Below, in pieces: positions 34,536 to 42,616 of a DNA stretch of 64,000 bases (positions within the stretch are counted from its first letter, which is position 1; the number at the start of each line of letters is the position of its first letter). A model generated the notes under the pieces. The model was given only the letters and a program-made list of their open reading frames with translations. It ran no database searches and was not told the origin of the DNA. Source of the DNA: Stutzerimonas sp. S1 (GTDB lineage: Bacteria > Pseudomonadota > Gammaproteobacteria > Pseudomonadales > Pseudomonadaceae); NCBI RefSeq assembly GCF_025966695.1, contig NZ_JAOEIY010000010.1:26704-90703 (forward strand), read 5' to 3'. The position numbers were made by a program, and so were the translations under genes.

Positions 34536-34907
34536 ATGTCCGTCGACAATCCCTGTCTCGCGTGCGGCGCTTGCTGCGCGCATTTTCGTGTGTCGTTTTT
34601 CTGGGGCGAATGTGCCTCGTCCGGCGGGGTCGTTCCCGACCATCTGGTCGTTCAGGTCAGTCCTCACCACGTGGCGATGCTCGGTACCGAGGCCAAGCCC
34701 GCCCGCTGTGTTGGATTGCTCGGCGACGTTGGTTGCAGGGTGCGCTGCACGCTGTACGAGCAGCGTTCCAGTACCTGCCGCGAGTTCGAGGCGGCCTGGA
34801 GCAATGGCGAGCCCAACGCGCATTGCGATGCGGCGCGTGCCGCACATGGCCTGCCGCCGCTGGTGCCGCCGTTGCAGCCCCAGCTTTCGCCGGATCGCGT
34901 CGCCTGA
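34536..34907 (+). CDS. YkgJ-family cysteine-cluster protein
   Basis: 123 residues with an N-terminal CLACGACC cluster (Cys at about 7, 10, 13, 14) and later cysteines (ARCVGLLGDVGCRVRCTLYEQRSSTCREF) that together could bind zinc or an iron-sulfur cluster. Members of the family are annotated as putative Fe-S or zinc proteins; the role is unknown. The ATG at 34536 follows TGCTTCC, a poor ribosome site, but the cysteine motif begins right after it. It is divergent from trkH and precedes the nitroreductase by 75 bp. Confidence 0.85.
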   Translation: MSVDNPCLACGACCAHFRVSFFWGECASSGGVVPDHLVVQVSPHHVAMLGTEAKPARCVGLLGDVGCRVRCTLYEQRSSTCREFEAAWSNGEPNAHCDAARAAHGLPPLVPPLQPQLSPDRVA

Positions 34908-34982
34908 CGTGTTTCCCACGCTGCGCTTGCCCCAGGAGCGCCGCCGCCCTCTAGAATGTCCGCCTCATTCTGGAGGTAGTGG

Positions 34983-35546
34983 ATGGACGCTCTCGACCTG
35001 TTGCTCAACCGTGTATCCGTCACCCGTTTGTGCGATCCAGCGCCCGATGCCGCGCAGCTCGATCTGTTGTTCCGTGCGGCACTGCGCGCACCGGATCATG
35101 CGCAGCTCAGACCCTGGCGCTTTCTGACCGTTGCCGGGGAGGCACGTGAACAGCTTGGCGAACTGTTCGCCACGGCTCTGCTGGCACGCGAACCGGACTC
35201 TACGGCAGAAGCCTTGCAGAAGGCGCGCAACATGCCCTTGCGGGCACCGCTGCTGGTGGTGGTGATTGCCCGGCTGCAGGCGCATCCAAAGGTGCCGGAG
35301 AGTGAGCAGCTGCTCGCGGCGGGCTGCGCGGCACACGGCCTGCTCCTCGCTGCGCACGCCCAGGGTATCGGCGCGGTGTGGCGTACCGGCGACTTCGCCT
35401 ATGATCCAACGGTCTCTTCGGGGCTCGGCTTGAGCGCGCAGGAACGTGTGTTGGGTTTCCTCTACCTCGGCACCCCTGAGGGTCGGGTGCGCACCGCGCC
35501 AGTGCTCGACCCTGCGGACTTTGTCAGCGCCTGGGCCGCGCGCTAG
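34983..35546 (+). CDS. Nitroreductase-family protein (YdjA-like)
   Basis: A 187-residue FMN-dependent oxidoreductase of the small YdjA type. The N-terminal R-x-S-V-T-R-L segment (LNRVSVTRLCDPAP) and ALRAPDHAQLRPWRFLTV hold the family's flavin-contact residues; the C-terminal part has GCAAHGLLLAAHAQGIGAVWRTGDFAYDP and LGFLYLGTPEG. It would reduce nitro compounds or quinones with NAD(P)H; the natural substrate is unknown. The ATG at 34983 has TGGAGG ending about 7 nt upstream. Its last 4 bases overlap the stop of convergent cpxA. Confidence 0.9.
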   Translation: MDALDLLLNRVSVTRLCDPAPDAAQLDLLFRAALRAPDHAQLRPWRFLTVAGEAREQLGELFATALLAREPDSTAEALQKARNMPLRAPLLVVVIARLQAHPKVPESEQLLAAGCAAHGLLLAAHAQGIGAVWRTGDFAYDPTVSSGLGLSAQERVLGFLYLGTPEGRVRTAPVLDPADFVSAWAAR

Positions 35547-36883
35547 GCCGTCGGTGCCAGGGGCAGGCGCAGGCTGGCTATGAAGCCGCCGGCGGGGTGA
35601 TTGCTCAGTTGCAGCTGCCCGCCATGCCGCTCCGCCGCGCGTCGCGCGATCGCCAGTCCCAGCCCATGTCCCGCGGCCGTCTGTCCGGGGGCACGGAAGA
35701 ACGGTTCGCTCAACTGTGACAGATGCGCCGCATCCACTCCGGGGCCGTGATCGCGCACGCTGAGCGTCAGCCAGCCGTCTGCCTGCGTGGCCTGCAGTTC
35801 GATCGGCTGTCCCGCGGGGTTGAAGCGCAGCGCATTGCGCAACAGGTTGTCCAACGCACGTTCGAGCATATCGGGCCAGCCGCTCAGCGAAATGCCCGGT
35901 TCGACTTGGCTGTCGATGTGCTGGGCGGGGGCGATGATGCGTGCGTTGTCCTTCAGCTGCTCAAACATCATCGGCAGATCGACCGCCACCGCCGCCCCCG
36001 GTTCGGCATCCAGGCGCGCCAGCTCCAGCACTTCGCCGATCAGCGCTTCCAGGCGATCGCATTCCTTGGTCAGGCGTGGCCAGATCGCCTCGCGTTCGGC
36101 GGGTGTGGCACGTTCGGCCAGGGCGAGAGCGATGCGCAGACGGGCCAGCGGCGAGCGCAGTTCATGGGATACATCGCGCAGCAGCTGGCGCTGGCTGCCG
36201 ATGAGGCTTTGCAGGCGCGCACCCATGCGGTTGAAGTCGCTGGCAAGAACGCCCAGTTCATCGCGGCGCTTGGCCAGACGCGCCAGCGAATGCTGCTGGT
36301 AGGCGGTCTGCCCGAGGTCGTGTACGGCACTGCGCAAGCGGTCCAGCGGGCGGGTGATCGACAGGGTCAGCAGCAGACTGAAACCACTTAGTACCACCAA
36401 GGCGATCGCCAGGGCGCTGAGCGGCCAGAACAGACTGCCGCGATGCCAGGCCTGCAGCTCCGGATGCGGAATGCGATAGATGAACAGGTAGGTGTCGCCG
36501 CTGGTCGGGCTGGTGTAGTCCGCAGTCAGGCGGCGCCAGGGCAATGAACGGTCGCGGTCCCGCTGGCGCGCTTCGAAGGCGGCCGCGCGCGCCGGAAAAG
36601 TGCCGCGGATGATCGGTTGGCCATTCTCCGCCAGCACCTGCACGTCGATGTGCGTGCGATGGCGATGCTGTTCCAGCAGGCGTTGCGCGGCGATGGCGCC
36701 TTGCTGCTCGTATACCGCGGTCCAGGTTTCGGCGAGGCCCTTGACCGCAGGATGGCGGCTGAGGATCCAGGCGTCCTGGTTCAGGGCGTGGCCCAACAGC
36801 ATGGCCAGCCCGGCAACCAGCGCGATGGCCAGCCAGAAGGTTGCGAGTATGCGCCAGAACAGTGATCGCACTGGAGTCTCCAC
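35543..36883 (-). CDS. cpxA: Envelope-stress sensor histidine kinase (CpxA type)
   Basis: 446 residues: membrane helix (about 9-31), a periplasmic domain of about 120 residues, a second helix (about 153-175), HAMP, a dimerisation domain with the phospho-accepting His240 (RDVSHELRSPLARLRIAL) and an ATPase domain (N box NLLRNALRFNP, G1 DHGPGVD, G2 AGHGLGLAIARR). With cpxR it should report misfolded envelope protein. In this order (response regulator, LTXXQ gene, kinase) it matches P. aeruginosa PA3204-PA3206 as I recall. The start at 36883 is the first ATG after the LTXXQ gene stop. Confidence 0.88.
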   Translation of the reverse strand: METPVRSLFWRILATFWLAIALVAGLAMLLGHALNQDAWILSRHPAVKGLAETWTAVYEQQGAIAAQRLLEQHRHRTHIDVQVLAENGQPIIRGTFPARAAAFEARQRDRDRSLPWRRLTADYTSPTSGDTYLFIYRIPHPELQAWHRGSLFWPLSALAIALVVLSGFSLLLTLSITRPLDRLRSAVHDLGQTAYQQHSLARLAKRRDELGVLASDFNRMGARLQSLIGSQRQLLRDVSHELRSPLARLRIALALAERATPAEREAIWPRLTKECDRLEALIGEVLELARLDAEPGAAVAVDLPMMFEQLKDNARIIAPAQHIDSQVEPGISLSGWPDMLERALDNLLRNALRFNPAGQPIELQATQADGWLTLSVRDHGPGVDAAHLSQLSEPFFRAPGQTAAGHGLGLAIARRAAERHGGQLQLSNHPAGGFIASLRLPLAPTA

Positions 36884-36938
36884 GACAAAGCCCGGCCGAA
36901 GCTGCAGCTCGGGCCGGGCGGTTGGATGAGTGTGGCGA

Positions 36939-37361
36939 TCAGTTCTTCTGATCGCGCTCAGCTTTCCACTTGAGGAATTCGGCGCGTTCGGCGCGCTTTT
37001 CTTCCATTTTTTTCAGGCTTTCGTCGAAGGCCTTCTGCTGCTCGGGCTTGAGCAGGGCGCGCATGCTCTGGTGGGTCTTGTCACGGCCCGCCTGGAGCTC
37101 GTCCTGCATGGCCTGGCGTTCGGCTTCCGGCAGTTTGTCCAGATAGCGCTGGGTGACGTCCCGCCGTTGTTGCATCTGCTCGCCCATCAGCTTGCGCATC
37201 TCGCGCTGCTGTTCGCGGGTCAGATCCAGTTCCTGGAACATCCGAGGGCCTTGCTTGCCGCCATGCGGGCATGGGCCGCCATCGCGCATTCCGCCCGGCA
37301 TGGCCATGGCGGCAGCGGGGAGAGTGGTTACGAGCAACAGAGCGATCAGGGATTTGCGCAT
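36939..37361 (-). CDS. Spy/CpxP-like periplasmic LTXXQ protein
   Basis: 140 residues. A signal peptide (MRKSLIALLLVTTLPAAAMA) is followed by a helical mature protein with two LTxxQ-type motifs (LDLTREQQREMRKLMGEQMQQ; ALLKPEQQKAFDESLKKM) and a charged C-terminus. Spy and CpxP are periplasmic chaperones, and CpxP also inhibits CpxA. Its place between cpxR and cpxA argues for the same feedback role. The ATG at 37361 has AGGAG upstream; 11 extra codons to 37394 are not needed. A CpxR-box-like repeat and promoter lie upstream (37453-37504). Confidence 0.88.
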   Translation of the reverse strand: MRKSLIALLLVTTLPAAAMAMPGGMRDGGPCPHGGKQGPRMFQELDLTREQQREMRKLMGEQMQQRRDVTQRYLDKLPEAERQAMQDELQAGRDKTHQSMRALLKPEQQKAFDESLKKMEEKRAERAEFLKWKAERDQKN

Positions 37362-37452
37362 CTTGGTTTCTCCTGTAGATGAAAACCGGTTCAAGGCTGC
37401 CGTGCCGGCTAGGTTGGGCGGCGCTGGCTCATCTGTGACCGGATGAGTTCAG

Positions 37453-37482
37453 TCTATGGAGTGCAAGGTCAAGCGCGGTCAA
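37453..37482 (-). promoter_or_regulatory. Possible sigma-70 promoter for the Spy/CpxP-like gene
   Basis: On the minus strand TTGACC (37482-37477) is a good -35, followed after 18 bp by CATAGA (37458-37453), a poor -10. The adjacent CpxR-box-like repeat would suit an activator compensating for this weak -10. Confidence 0.4.
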
Positions 37483-37488
37483 TGCAGG

Positions 37489-37504
37489 GTAAAGCCTCGG
37501 TAAA
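37489..37504 (+). promoter_or_regulatory. CpxR-box-like direct repeat GTAAA-N6-GTAAA
   Basis: GTAAA at 37489-37493 and again at 37500-37504, with six bases between them. The known CpxR box is GTAAA, about 5 bases, GTAAA. It lies just upstream of the TTGACC -35 of the Spy/CpxP-like gene, in the reverse orientation, 5 bp past the cpxR stop codon. It would place the cpxP-like gene, and perhaps cpxA, under CpxR control. Confidence 0.6.
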
Positions 37505-37509
37505 GAGGC

Positions 37510-38187
37510 TCAGCCGGCATAAAGATAGCCACGTCCACGCAGCGCGACGATGCGCGGGCTGCCGTCGGCGTGCGGGCCGAGTTTGCGGCGCAGGTTGCTG
37601 ACGTGCATGTCCAGGCTGCGGTCGTAGAGTGTCAACCTGCGGCCCAGGGCATGTTGCGCGAGAGCCTGCTTGTCCAGCGGCTCGCCGGGCTGGGCGAGCA
37701 GCGCTTCGAGAATGCGTCCCTCGGAGAGGGTCAGGCTGACGTCATGACCGCCAACGCAGGCTACGCCACGCGCCGGGCTGTAGCACAGATCACCGAGCTC
37801 CAGTTGGCTCGCAGCGGCGGGTGGCAGGCTGCGGCGCAGCACTGCCCGCAGACGTGCGGTGAGTTCGCGCGGATCGCAGGGTTTGGCGAGGTAGTCGTCG
37901 GCGCCCAGTTCGAGGCCGAGAATGCGATCCAGCGGTTCCCCGCGTCCGGACAGCATCAGCACCGGCAGATCGGGGTGTTCGCTGCGCAGCTGCTTGAGCA
38001 GCTCCAGACCGCTGCCATCGGGCAACATCACGTCCAGTACCACGGCTGCAGGCTGCTGCGCGGCCAATGCCGCGCGTGCACTCTGGCCGTCGTGACAAGC
38101 GCGGGCGACGAAACCCTCCTGGGCGAGCCAGCTGACCAGCAGTTCGCACAGTTCACGGTCGTCGTCGATCAGCAGCAATTCACTCAT
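37510..38187 (-). CDS. cpxR: Response regulator, OmpR/PhoB family (CpxR type)
   Basis: 225 residues. The receiver domain (1-115) has the acidic pocket (IDDDRE), the phospho-acceptor Asp52 in VVLDVMLPDGSGLEL, the Thr/Ser switch in LMLSGRG and the Lys in YLAKPCDPREL. The C-terminal winged-helix domain ends in LDMHVSNLRRKLGPHADGSPRIVALRGRGYLYAG. It should be phosphorylated by the kinase encoded two genes downstream (35543). The likely CpxR box lies just past its own stop, before the LTXXQ gene. The 9-bp gap to the preceding small membrane-protein gene suggests a shared transcript. Confidence 0.9.
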   Translation of the reverse strand: MSELLLIDDDRELCELLVSWLAQEGFVARACHDGQSARAALAAQQPAAVVLDVMLPDGSGLELLKQLRSEHPDLPVLMLSGRGEPLDRILGLELGADDYLAKPCDPRELTARLRAVLRRSLPPAAASQLELGDLCYSPARGVACVGGHDVSLTLSEGRILEALLAQPGEPLDKQALAQHALGRRLTLYDRSLDMHVSNLRRKLGPHADGSPRIVALRGRGYLYAG

Positions 38188-38196
38188 GCGGGACCA

Positions 38197-38550
38197 TCAG
38201 TTCAGCCATTGGCGGCGCCGGCGCCCGCGGGTCACCAGCAGGCCGAGAAGGAAACTCACCACGCCAACACTACCGCCCACCGCGAACCATTTCTGTTCCT
38301 CGCTGAGCAGCGGCAGTGGCAGTGGCACCTGGGTTTGCGCCTCCTGCAGCTGCAGTTTGAGGCGCTGGTTCTCCTGGCGCAGGCGGTTGAGCAGCGTCAG
38401 GGTCTTGGTATCGATTGCTTCGACGTCGGCGAACGACGCTTCTGGTTCGGCATTCTGCACCGCCGGCGCCTGCTCGGCTGCCTCCTGTGCGCTGACGGAC
38501 GGCGCGAGCAGACTCAGGGCCAGCAGCAGGGAAAACGGGAAACGACGCAT
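38197..38550 (-). CDS. Small envelope protein with coiled coil and C-terminal membrane anchor
   Basis: 117 residues. A signal peptide (MRRFPFSLLLALSLLAPSVSA) is followed by an acidic linker, a short coiled coil (TLTLLNRLRQENQRLKLQLQEAQTQ) and a C-terminal membrane helix (WFAVGGSVGVVSFLLGLLVTRGRRRR) with a basic cytoplasmic end. This plan is like the C-terminal part of the bacterial SH3-domain (TIGR04211) proteins, but no SH3 domain is present. The function is unknown. The ATG at 38550 follows GGAGAAGG. It lies 9 bp before cpxR and 67 bp after yciI. Confidence 0.75.
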   Translation of the reverse strand: MRRFPFSLLLALSLLAPSVSAQEAAEQAPAVQNAEPEASFADVEAIDTKTLTLLNRLRQENQRLKLQLQEAQTQVPLPLPLLSEEQKWFAVGGSVGVVSFLLGLLVTRGRRRRQWLN

Positions 38551-38617
38551 CTGACTACCTTCTCCTTGGCGCCGGCCACGGGACATCCGTGGCCAGACTG
38601 GGTCCCTTCTGTTTCGG

Positions 38618-38917
38618 TCAGGGCAGCACTTTCTTGAAGGGCTTGACCAGTACGTTCACGTACACGCCTGCCGCCTTGTAGGGATCGGCATCGGCCCACT
38701 GCTGAGCAGCCTGCAGCGAGTCGAACTCGGCGACCACCAGGCTGCCGGTGAACCCGGCCGGCCCCGGATCGTTGCTGTCGATCGCCGGGTGCGGCCCGGC
38801 AAGGACCAGTCGACCTTCTTGCTTGAGTGCTTCCAGACGTGCGAGATGCGCCGGGCGTGCGGCCAGACGGTCCTGCAGAGAATCGGGTGCGTCGGTGGCG
38901 ATGATGGCGTACAGCAT
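38618..38917 (-). CDS. yciI: YciI-family protein
   Basis: A 99-residue cytoplasmic protein of the YciI-like (DGPF/ferredoxin-like fold) family: [44 protein letters not shown], with the conserved His in RPAHL and the second His-bearing segment GPHPAIDSN. YciI proteins are small dimers with unknown or hydrolase-like activity. The ATG at 38917 has AGGAG upstream, embedded in the end of yciB. It starts 2 bp after the yciB stop, so the two genes are almost surely co-transcribed. Confidence 0.92.
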   Translation of the reverse strand: MLYAIIATDAPDSLQDRLAARPAHLARLEALKQEGRLVLAGPHPAIDSNDPGPAGFTGSLVVAEFDSLQAAQQWADADPYKAAGVYVNVLVKPFKKVLP

Positions 38918-38919
38918 GG

Positions 38920-39519
38920 TTACTCCTTGGACGGGGCGGGGACCGCCTGCATGTGGCGGACGAGGTAAATGCTCTGGCCGACCATGAACAACAGGGTCAG
39001 GCCCAGGCTGCCGAATACCTTGAAATCGACCCAGATGGCCGGGAAGTTAAAGGCGACATAAAGATTGGCGCAGCCGCAAACTAAGAAGAATGCGATCCAA
39101 GCGAGGTTCAGGCGTGCCCATTGCGCGCTGGGCAGGCTGACTACGTGGCCTATCAGACGTTCGATCAGCGGTCTGCGGCTGAACAGCTGGCTGCCGGCGA
39201 AGGCCAGCGCGAACAGCCAGTTGACGACCGGTGCCTTCCATTTGAGAAAGGTTTCGCTGTGGAATGCCAGCGTGAGGCCACCGAACAGCAGGCAGGCGGC
39301 GAGGGTAAGCAGCTGGCCTTTTTCCAGACGTCGCTGCACCAGGAACAGGGTGGAGTAGACCACCAGCGAGCTGAGAATCAGCACCGCAGTGGCGCTGAAT
39401 ATACCGCCGATGCTCAGGCTGTGGCCGGCGATATCGAGAGTCCGCGGCTCAAGCTTGTAGACCAGAAAGAACAGCAGCAGCGGAATGAAGTCGATGAGTT
39501 GTTTCACGGTACGGGCCAT
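38920..39519 (-). CDS. yciB: Inner-membrane protein YciB (septation protein A)
   Basis: A 199-residue integral membrane protein, with about five helices, of the YciB/IspZ/IspA family; the opening [17 protein letters not shown], the middle [21 protein letters not shown] and the end [36 protein letters not shown] are diagnostic. It is linked to envelope synthesis and cell division. I chose ATG at 39517-39519 (MARTVKQL); a GTG five codons in would give the E. coli-like start, and the longer frame to 39648 is not supported. It is divergent from rnm and overlaps nothing; yciI follows immediately. Confidence 0.94.
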   Translation of the reverse strand: MARTVKQLIDFIPLLLFFLVYKLEPRTLDIAGHSLSIGGIFSATAVLILSSLVVYSTLFLVQRRLEKGQLLTLAACLLFGGLTLAFHSETFLKWKAPVVNWLFALAFAGSQLFSRRPLIERLIGHVVSLPSAQWARLNLAWIAFFLVCGCANLYVAFNFPAIWVDFKVFGSLGLTLLFMVGQSIYLVRHMQAVPAPSKE

Positions 39520-39815
39520 GAGCCTGGAGTGGCCGGCATAATAGCAAACCGAACTGCCGACGAAACTGATGCGCTGAGGGCCGTGCGATAACCGCCGGAC
39601 GCCCGCCGAGCGCCGTGTCAGCACCAGGATTTCCGCCGGTTGTCGCACGTCCAGCCCGGCGGACGGGCGGCTGTCGGGTTCAGCTGCAGCCTGGACGAAG
39701 CGGTCATTCGCCCTGAGCCGGACCGCGAAGGAGTAAACTCGCGATCTGTTCTGCCGGATCGATGCCTGCGTACGCTCGTCGCTTCCGGTTCCTCCTTTTT
39801 TAAAGAGCGCTTTGG

Positions 39816-40682
39816 ATGATTGTTGATCTGCATTGCCACAGTACCGCTTCCGACGGCGTTCTCGCGCCGTCCGTGGTCGTGGAGCGCGCTCACGGACGAG
39901 GCGTCCGGTTGCTGGCCCTGACCGACCACGACACCCTTGATGGCCTCGATGAGGCGCGAGCCAGCGCCACGGCGCTGGGCATGGTGCTGGTCAACGGTAT
40001 CGAGCTTTCGTGCCTGTGGAACGGGGCTACCATTCATGTACTGGGTTATGCGTTTTCCAGCAGCGCACCCGCTCTGCTGCGGGCGATTGCCGAGTTGCAT
40101 GAGGGTCGCTGGCGCCGCGCGGAACTGATCGCCGAGCGTTTGGCTGCCAAGGGTATGCCCGGCGCGCTCGAAGGCGCGCGCGCCGTGCAACAGGAACTGG
40201 GCGACAGCGGCAACGCGCCGGCCAGGCCGCATTTTGCCGAGTTCCTCGTGCGCGCCGGCCACGTGCGAGACCGGGCTGAGGCGTTTCGCAAGTGGCTCGG
40301 TTCTGGCAAGTTGGGTGATGTAAAGCAGCATTGGCCAAGTCTCGAACAGACCGTGGCGACGCTGCATGAAGCCGGGGCCTGGATCAGCCTGGCGCATCCC
40401 TGGCAGTACGATTTCACCCGCAGCAAACGCCGCCGGCTGGTGGCGGATTTCGTTCAGACAGGTGGCCACGCTCTGGAAGTGGTCAATGGCATGCAGCCGC
40501 TCGAGCAGGTCGGCGGGCTGGCGATCCTGGCGCGCGAGTTCGGTCTGATGGCCAGCGTCGGCAGTGATTTTCATGCGCCGGGTGATTGGTCCGAGCTGGG
40601 GATGTATCGTGCCTTGCCGGAAGACCTGTCACCGTTATGGGGACGTTTCGATCATGAGTGCCGCGTATCTGCTGCCAGCTGA
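39816..40682 (+). CDS. rnm: PHP-domain 5'-3' exoribonuclease / nucleotide phosphatase (RNase AM, YciV)
   Basis: A 288-residue metal-dependent PHP phosphoesterase. Metal ligands are clear: HCHSTASDG near the start, [17 protein letters not shown], the His in LAHPWQYD and SDFHAPG near the end. In E. coli the counterpart (YciV/TrpH) trims 5' ends of rRNAs and hydrolyses 3',5'-bisphosphonucleotides; that is the family-based role here. The ATG at 39816 has a modest AGAG upstream. It starts a rightward run (rnm, yciO, trpS, scpA, scpB) with small gaps, probably one operon. The 296-bp region before it, shared with yciB, shows no clear promoter. Confidence 0.92.
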   Translation: MIVDLHCHSTASDGVLAPSVVVERAHGRGVRLLALTDHDTLDGLDEARASATALGMVLVNGIELSCLWNGATIHVLGYAFSSSAPALLRAIAELHEGRWRRAELIAERLAAKGMPGALEGARAVQQELGDSGNAPARPHFAEFLVRAGHVRDRAEAFRKWLGSGKLGDVKQHWPSLEQTVATLHEAGAWISLAHPWQYDFTRSKRRRLVADFVQTGGHALEVVNGMQPLEQVGGLAILAREFGLMASVGSDFHAPGDWSELGMYRALPEDLSPLWGRFDHECRVSAAS

Positions 40683-40695
40683 ACAGGGAGTCGTC

Positions 40696-41319
40696 ATGAG
40701 TCAGTTTTTCCAGATTCACCCGGAGAATCCGCAGGCGCGGCTGATCAAGCAGGCTGTGGAAATCATCCGCAACGGTGGCGTGGTGGTCTATCCGACCGAT
40801 TCGAGCTATGCCGTCGGCTGTTCCATCGGCAACAAGTCGGGGATCGAGCGCATTCGCCGGCTGCGCCAGCTGGACGACAAGCACAACTTCACCCTGGCCT
40901 GCCGCGACCTGTCGCAGCTCGGGCTATTCGCCAAGGTCGATACGGCGGCGTTCCGCCTGCTCAAGACCCACCTGCCCGGGCCTTACACCATCATCCTTTC
41001 GGCCACCCGCGAAGTACCGCGCATGCTGTTGCATCCCAAGCGCCGCACCATCGGCCTGCGCGTGCCGGCGCAGCCGATCGCTCAGGCGCTGCTGGCGGAG
41101 CTGGGCGAACCGCTGATGAGCGTCAGCCTGATCCTGCCGGGCGATGAGCTGCCGATGAGCGACCCCTACGAGATGCGCGACGCCCTGGAGCACCAGGTAG
41201 ACCTGATCATTGATGGCGGTTACGGTGGTGTCGAAGCCTCCACGGTGGTCAGTCTGGTCGACGACGAGCCGCAAGTGCTGCGTGTCGGTTGCGGCGATCC
41301 TGCGCCATTCATGGCCTGA
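40696..41319 (+). CDS. yciO: YciO (Sua5/YrdC-family protein)
   Basis: A 207-residue protein that matches E. coli YciO (MSQFFQIHP.NPQ.RLI.QAVEII at the start; VVYPTDSSYAVGC; DKHNFTLACRDLSQL; RRTIGLRVP; VDLIIDGGYGGVEASTVV). The Sua5/YrdC fold binds threonine and ATP; true TsaC/YrdC enzymes make the threonylcarbamoyl-AMP used for t6A in tRNA, while YciO is a paralogue with weak activity of this kind and an unsettled role. The ATG at 40696 follows GGGAG; the longer frame back to 40564 overlaps rnm. It lies 13 bp after rnm. Confidence 0.95.
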   Translation: MSQFFQIHPENPQARLIKQAVEIIRNGGVVVYPTDSSYAVGCSIGNKSGIERIRRLRQLDDKHNFTLACRDLSQLGLFAKVDTAAFRLLKTHLPGPYTIILSATREVPRMLLHPKRRTIGLRVPAQPIAQALLAELGEPLMSVSLILPGDELPMSDPYEMRDALEHQVDLIIDGGYGGVEASTVVSLVDDEPQVLRVGCGDPAPFMA

Positions 41320-41363
41320 GCGACTGCGCTGGTGCGTTTTTCCAACCCGATAAGGACAACCTT

Positions 41364-42578
41364 TTGAGCTCCATCGATTCACAGCGGCGCGTGGTTTCCG
41401 GCATGCGCCCCAGTGGCCGCTTGCACCTGGGCCACTTTCACGGCGTGTTGAAGAACTGGATCAAGCTGCAGCACGAGTACGAATGCTTCTTCTGCATCGT
41501 CGACTGGCATGCGTTGACCACCGACTACGAGGCCTCCGGCGAGGTGTCCCAGCATGTGATGGACATGGCTGTGGACTGGTTGGCCGCAGGAGTCAGCCCG
41601 AGCTCGGCGACGCTGTTCATCCAGTCGCAGGTGCCCGAACATGCCGAGCTGCATCTGTTGCTGTCGATGATCTGCCCGCTGGGCTGGCTGGAGCGGGTAC
41701 CGTCCTACAAGGAGCTGCAGCAGCATCTGCAGCACAAGGAACTCGATACCTACGGCTTTCTCGGCTATCCACTGTTGCAAGCGGCCGACATCCTGCTATA
41801 TCGCGCCGGTCTGGTGCCGGTCGGAGCCGATCAGCTACCGCACATCGAATTCGCCCGTGACATCGCGCGGCGCTTCAACCATCTGTACGGTCGCGAGGCG
41901 GATTTCGAGGACAAGGCCGAAGCTGCCATCCGCAAACTGGGCAAGAAGACCGCCAAGCTCTACGTCAGCCTGCGCAAAAGCTATCAGGAGCAGGGCGATG
42001 TCGAGGCGCTGAATACCGCACGTGCCATTCTCAAGGAGCAGCAGACCATCACCATCGGTGACCAGGAGCGTCTGTACGGCTACCTGGAGGGTTGCGGAAA
42101 ACTGCTGCTGCCCGAACCGCAGGCGCTGCTCGGCGAGCTGCCGAAGATTTCCGGACTCGACGGCAGCAAGATGTCCAAGTCGCACAGCAATGCGATCTAT
42201 CTGCGCGACACGTCCGCCGAGATCGAGGAAAAGATTCGCCGCATGCCCACCGATCCGGCGCGCGTGCATCGGCAGGACCCGGGCGAGCCGACGCGCTGTC
42301 CGGTATGGCAGATGCACCTGACGCATTCCGAGGCGGCGGTCTGCGAGTGGGCCGAACAGGGCTGCCGCAGCGCCGGCATTGGTTGCCTGGAGTGCAAGGC
42401 GCCGCTGATCGATGCGATCCGTGGCGAGCTGGCACCGTTGCAGGAGCGCGCGCTGGACTACGAACAGAACACCGATCTGGTGCGCAGTATCCTGGCCGAC
42501 GGCGCCGAGCGTGCCCGCGACGAGGCCCGCGAGACGCTGGTCGAAGTGCGCCAGGCGATGGGACTCGGTTACCGCTGA
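41364..42578 (+). CDS. trpS: Tryptophan-tRNA ligase, TTG start
   Basis: 404 residues. A class I synthetase that charges tRNA-Trp. The HIGH-like signature is SGMRPSGRLHLGHFHGVLKNW; the KMSKS loop is intact in DGSKMSKSHSNAIYL; GYPLLQAADILLYRAGLVPVGADQ forms the tryptophan pocket. The middle has an insertion (about 190-235, HLYGREADFEDKAEAAIRKLGKKTAKLYVSLRKSY) that also occurs in the Pseudomonas enzyme. The start is TTG at 41364, preceded by AAGGA at 7-nt spacing; the frame is open further left to 41289 but runs into the yciO end. It lies between yciO and scpA. Confidence 0.94.
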   Translation: MSSIDSQRRVVSGMRPSGRLHLGHFHGVLKNWIKLQHEYECFFCIVDWHALTTDYEASGEVSQHVMDMAVDWLAAGVSPSSATLFIQSQVPEHAELHLLLSMICPLGWLERVPSYKELQQHLQHKELDTYGFLGYPLLQAADILLYRAGLVPVGADQLPHIEFARDIARRFNHLYGREADFEDKAEAAIRKLGKKTAKLYVSLRKSYQEQGDVEALNTARAILKEQQTITIGDQERLYGYLEGCGKLLLPEPQALLGELPKISGLDGSKMSKSHSNAIYLRDTSAEIEEKIRRMPTDPARVHRQDPGEPTRCPVWQMHLTHSEAAVCEWAEQGCRSAGIGCLECKAPLIDAIRGELAPLQERALDYEQNTDLVRSILADGAERARDEARETLVEVRQAMGLGYR

Positions 42579-42616
42579 AGGCCACGCGCGGTCGGACAGC
42601 TCCAATGGAGAGGCAC

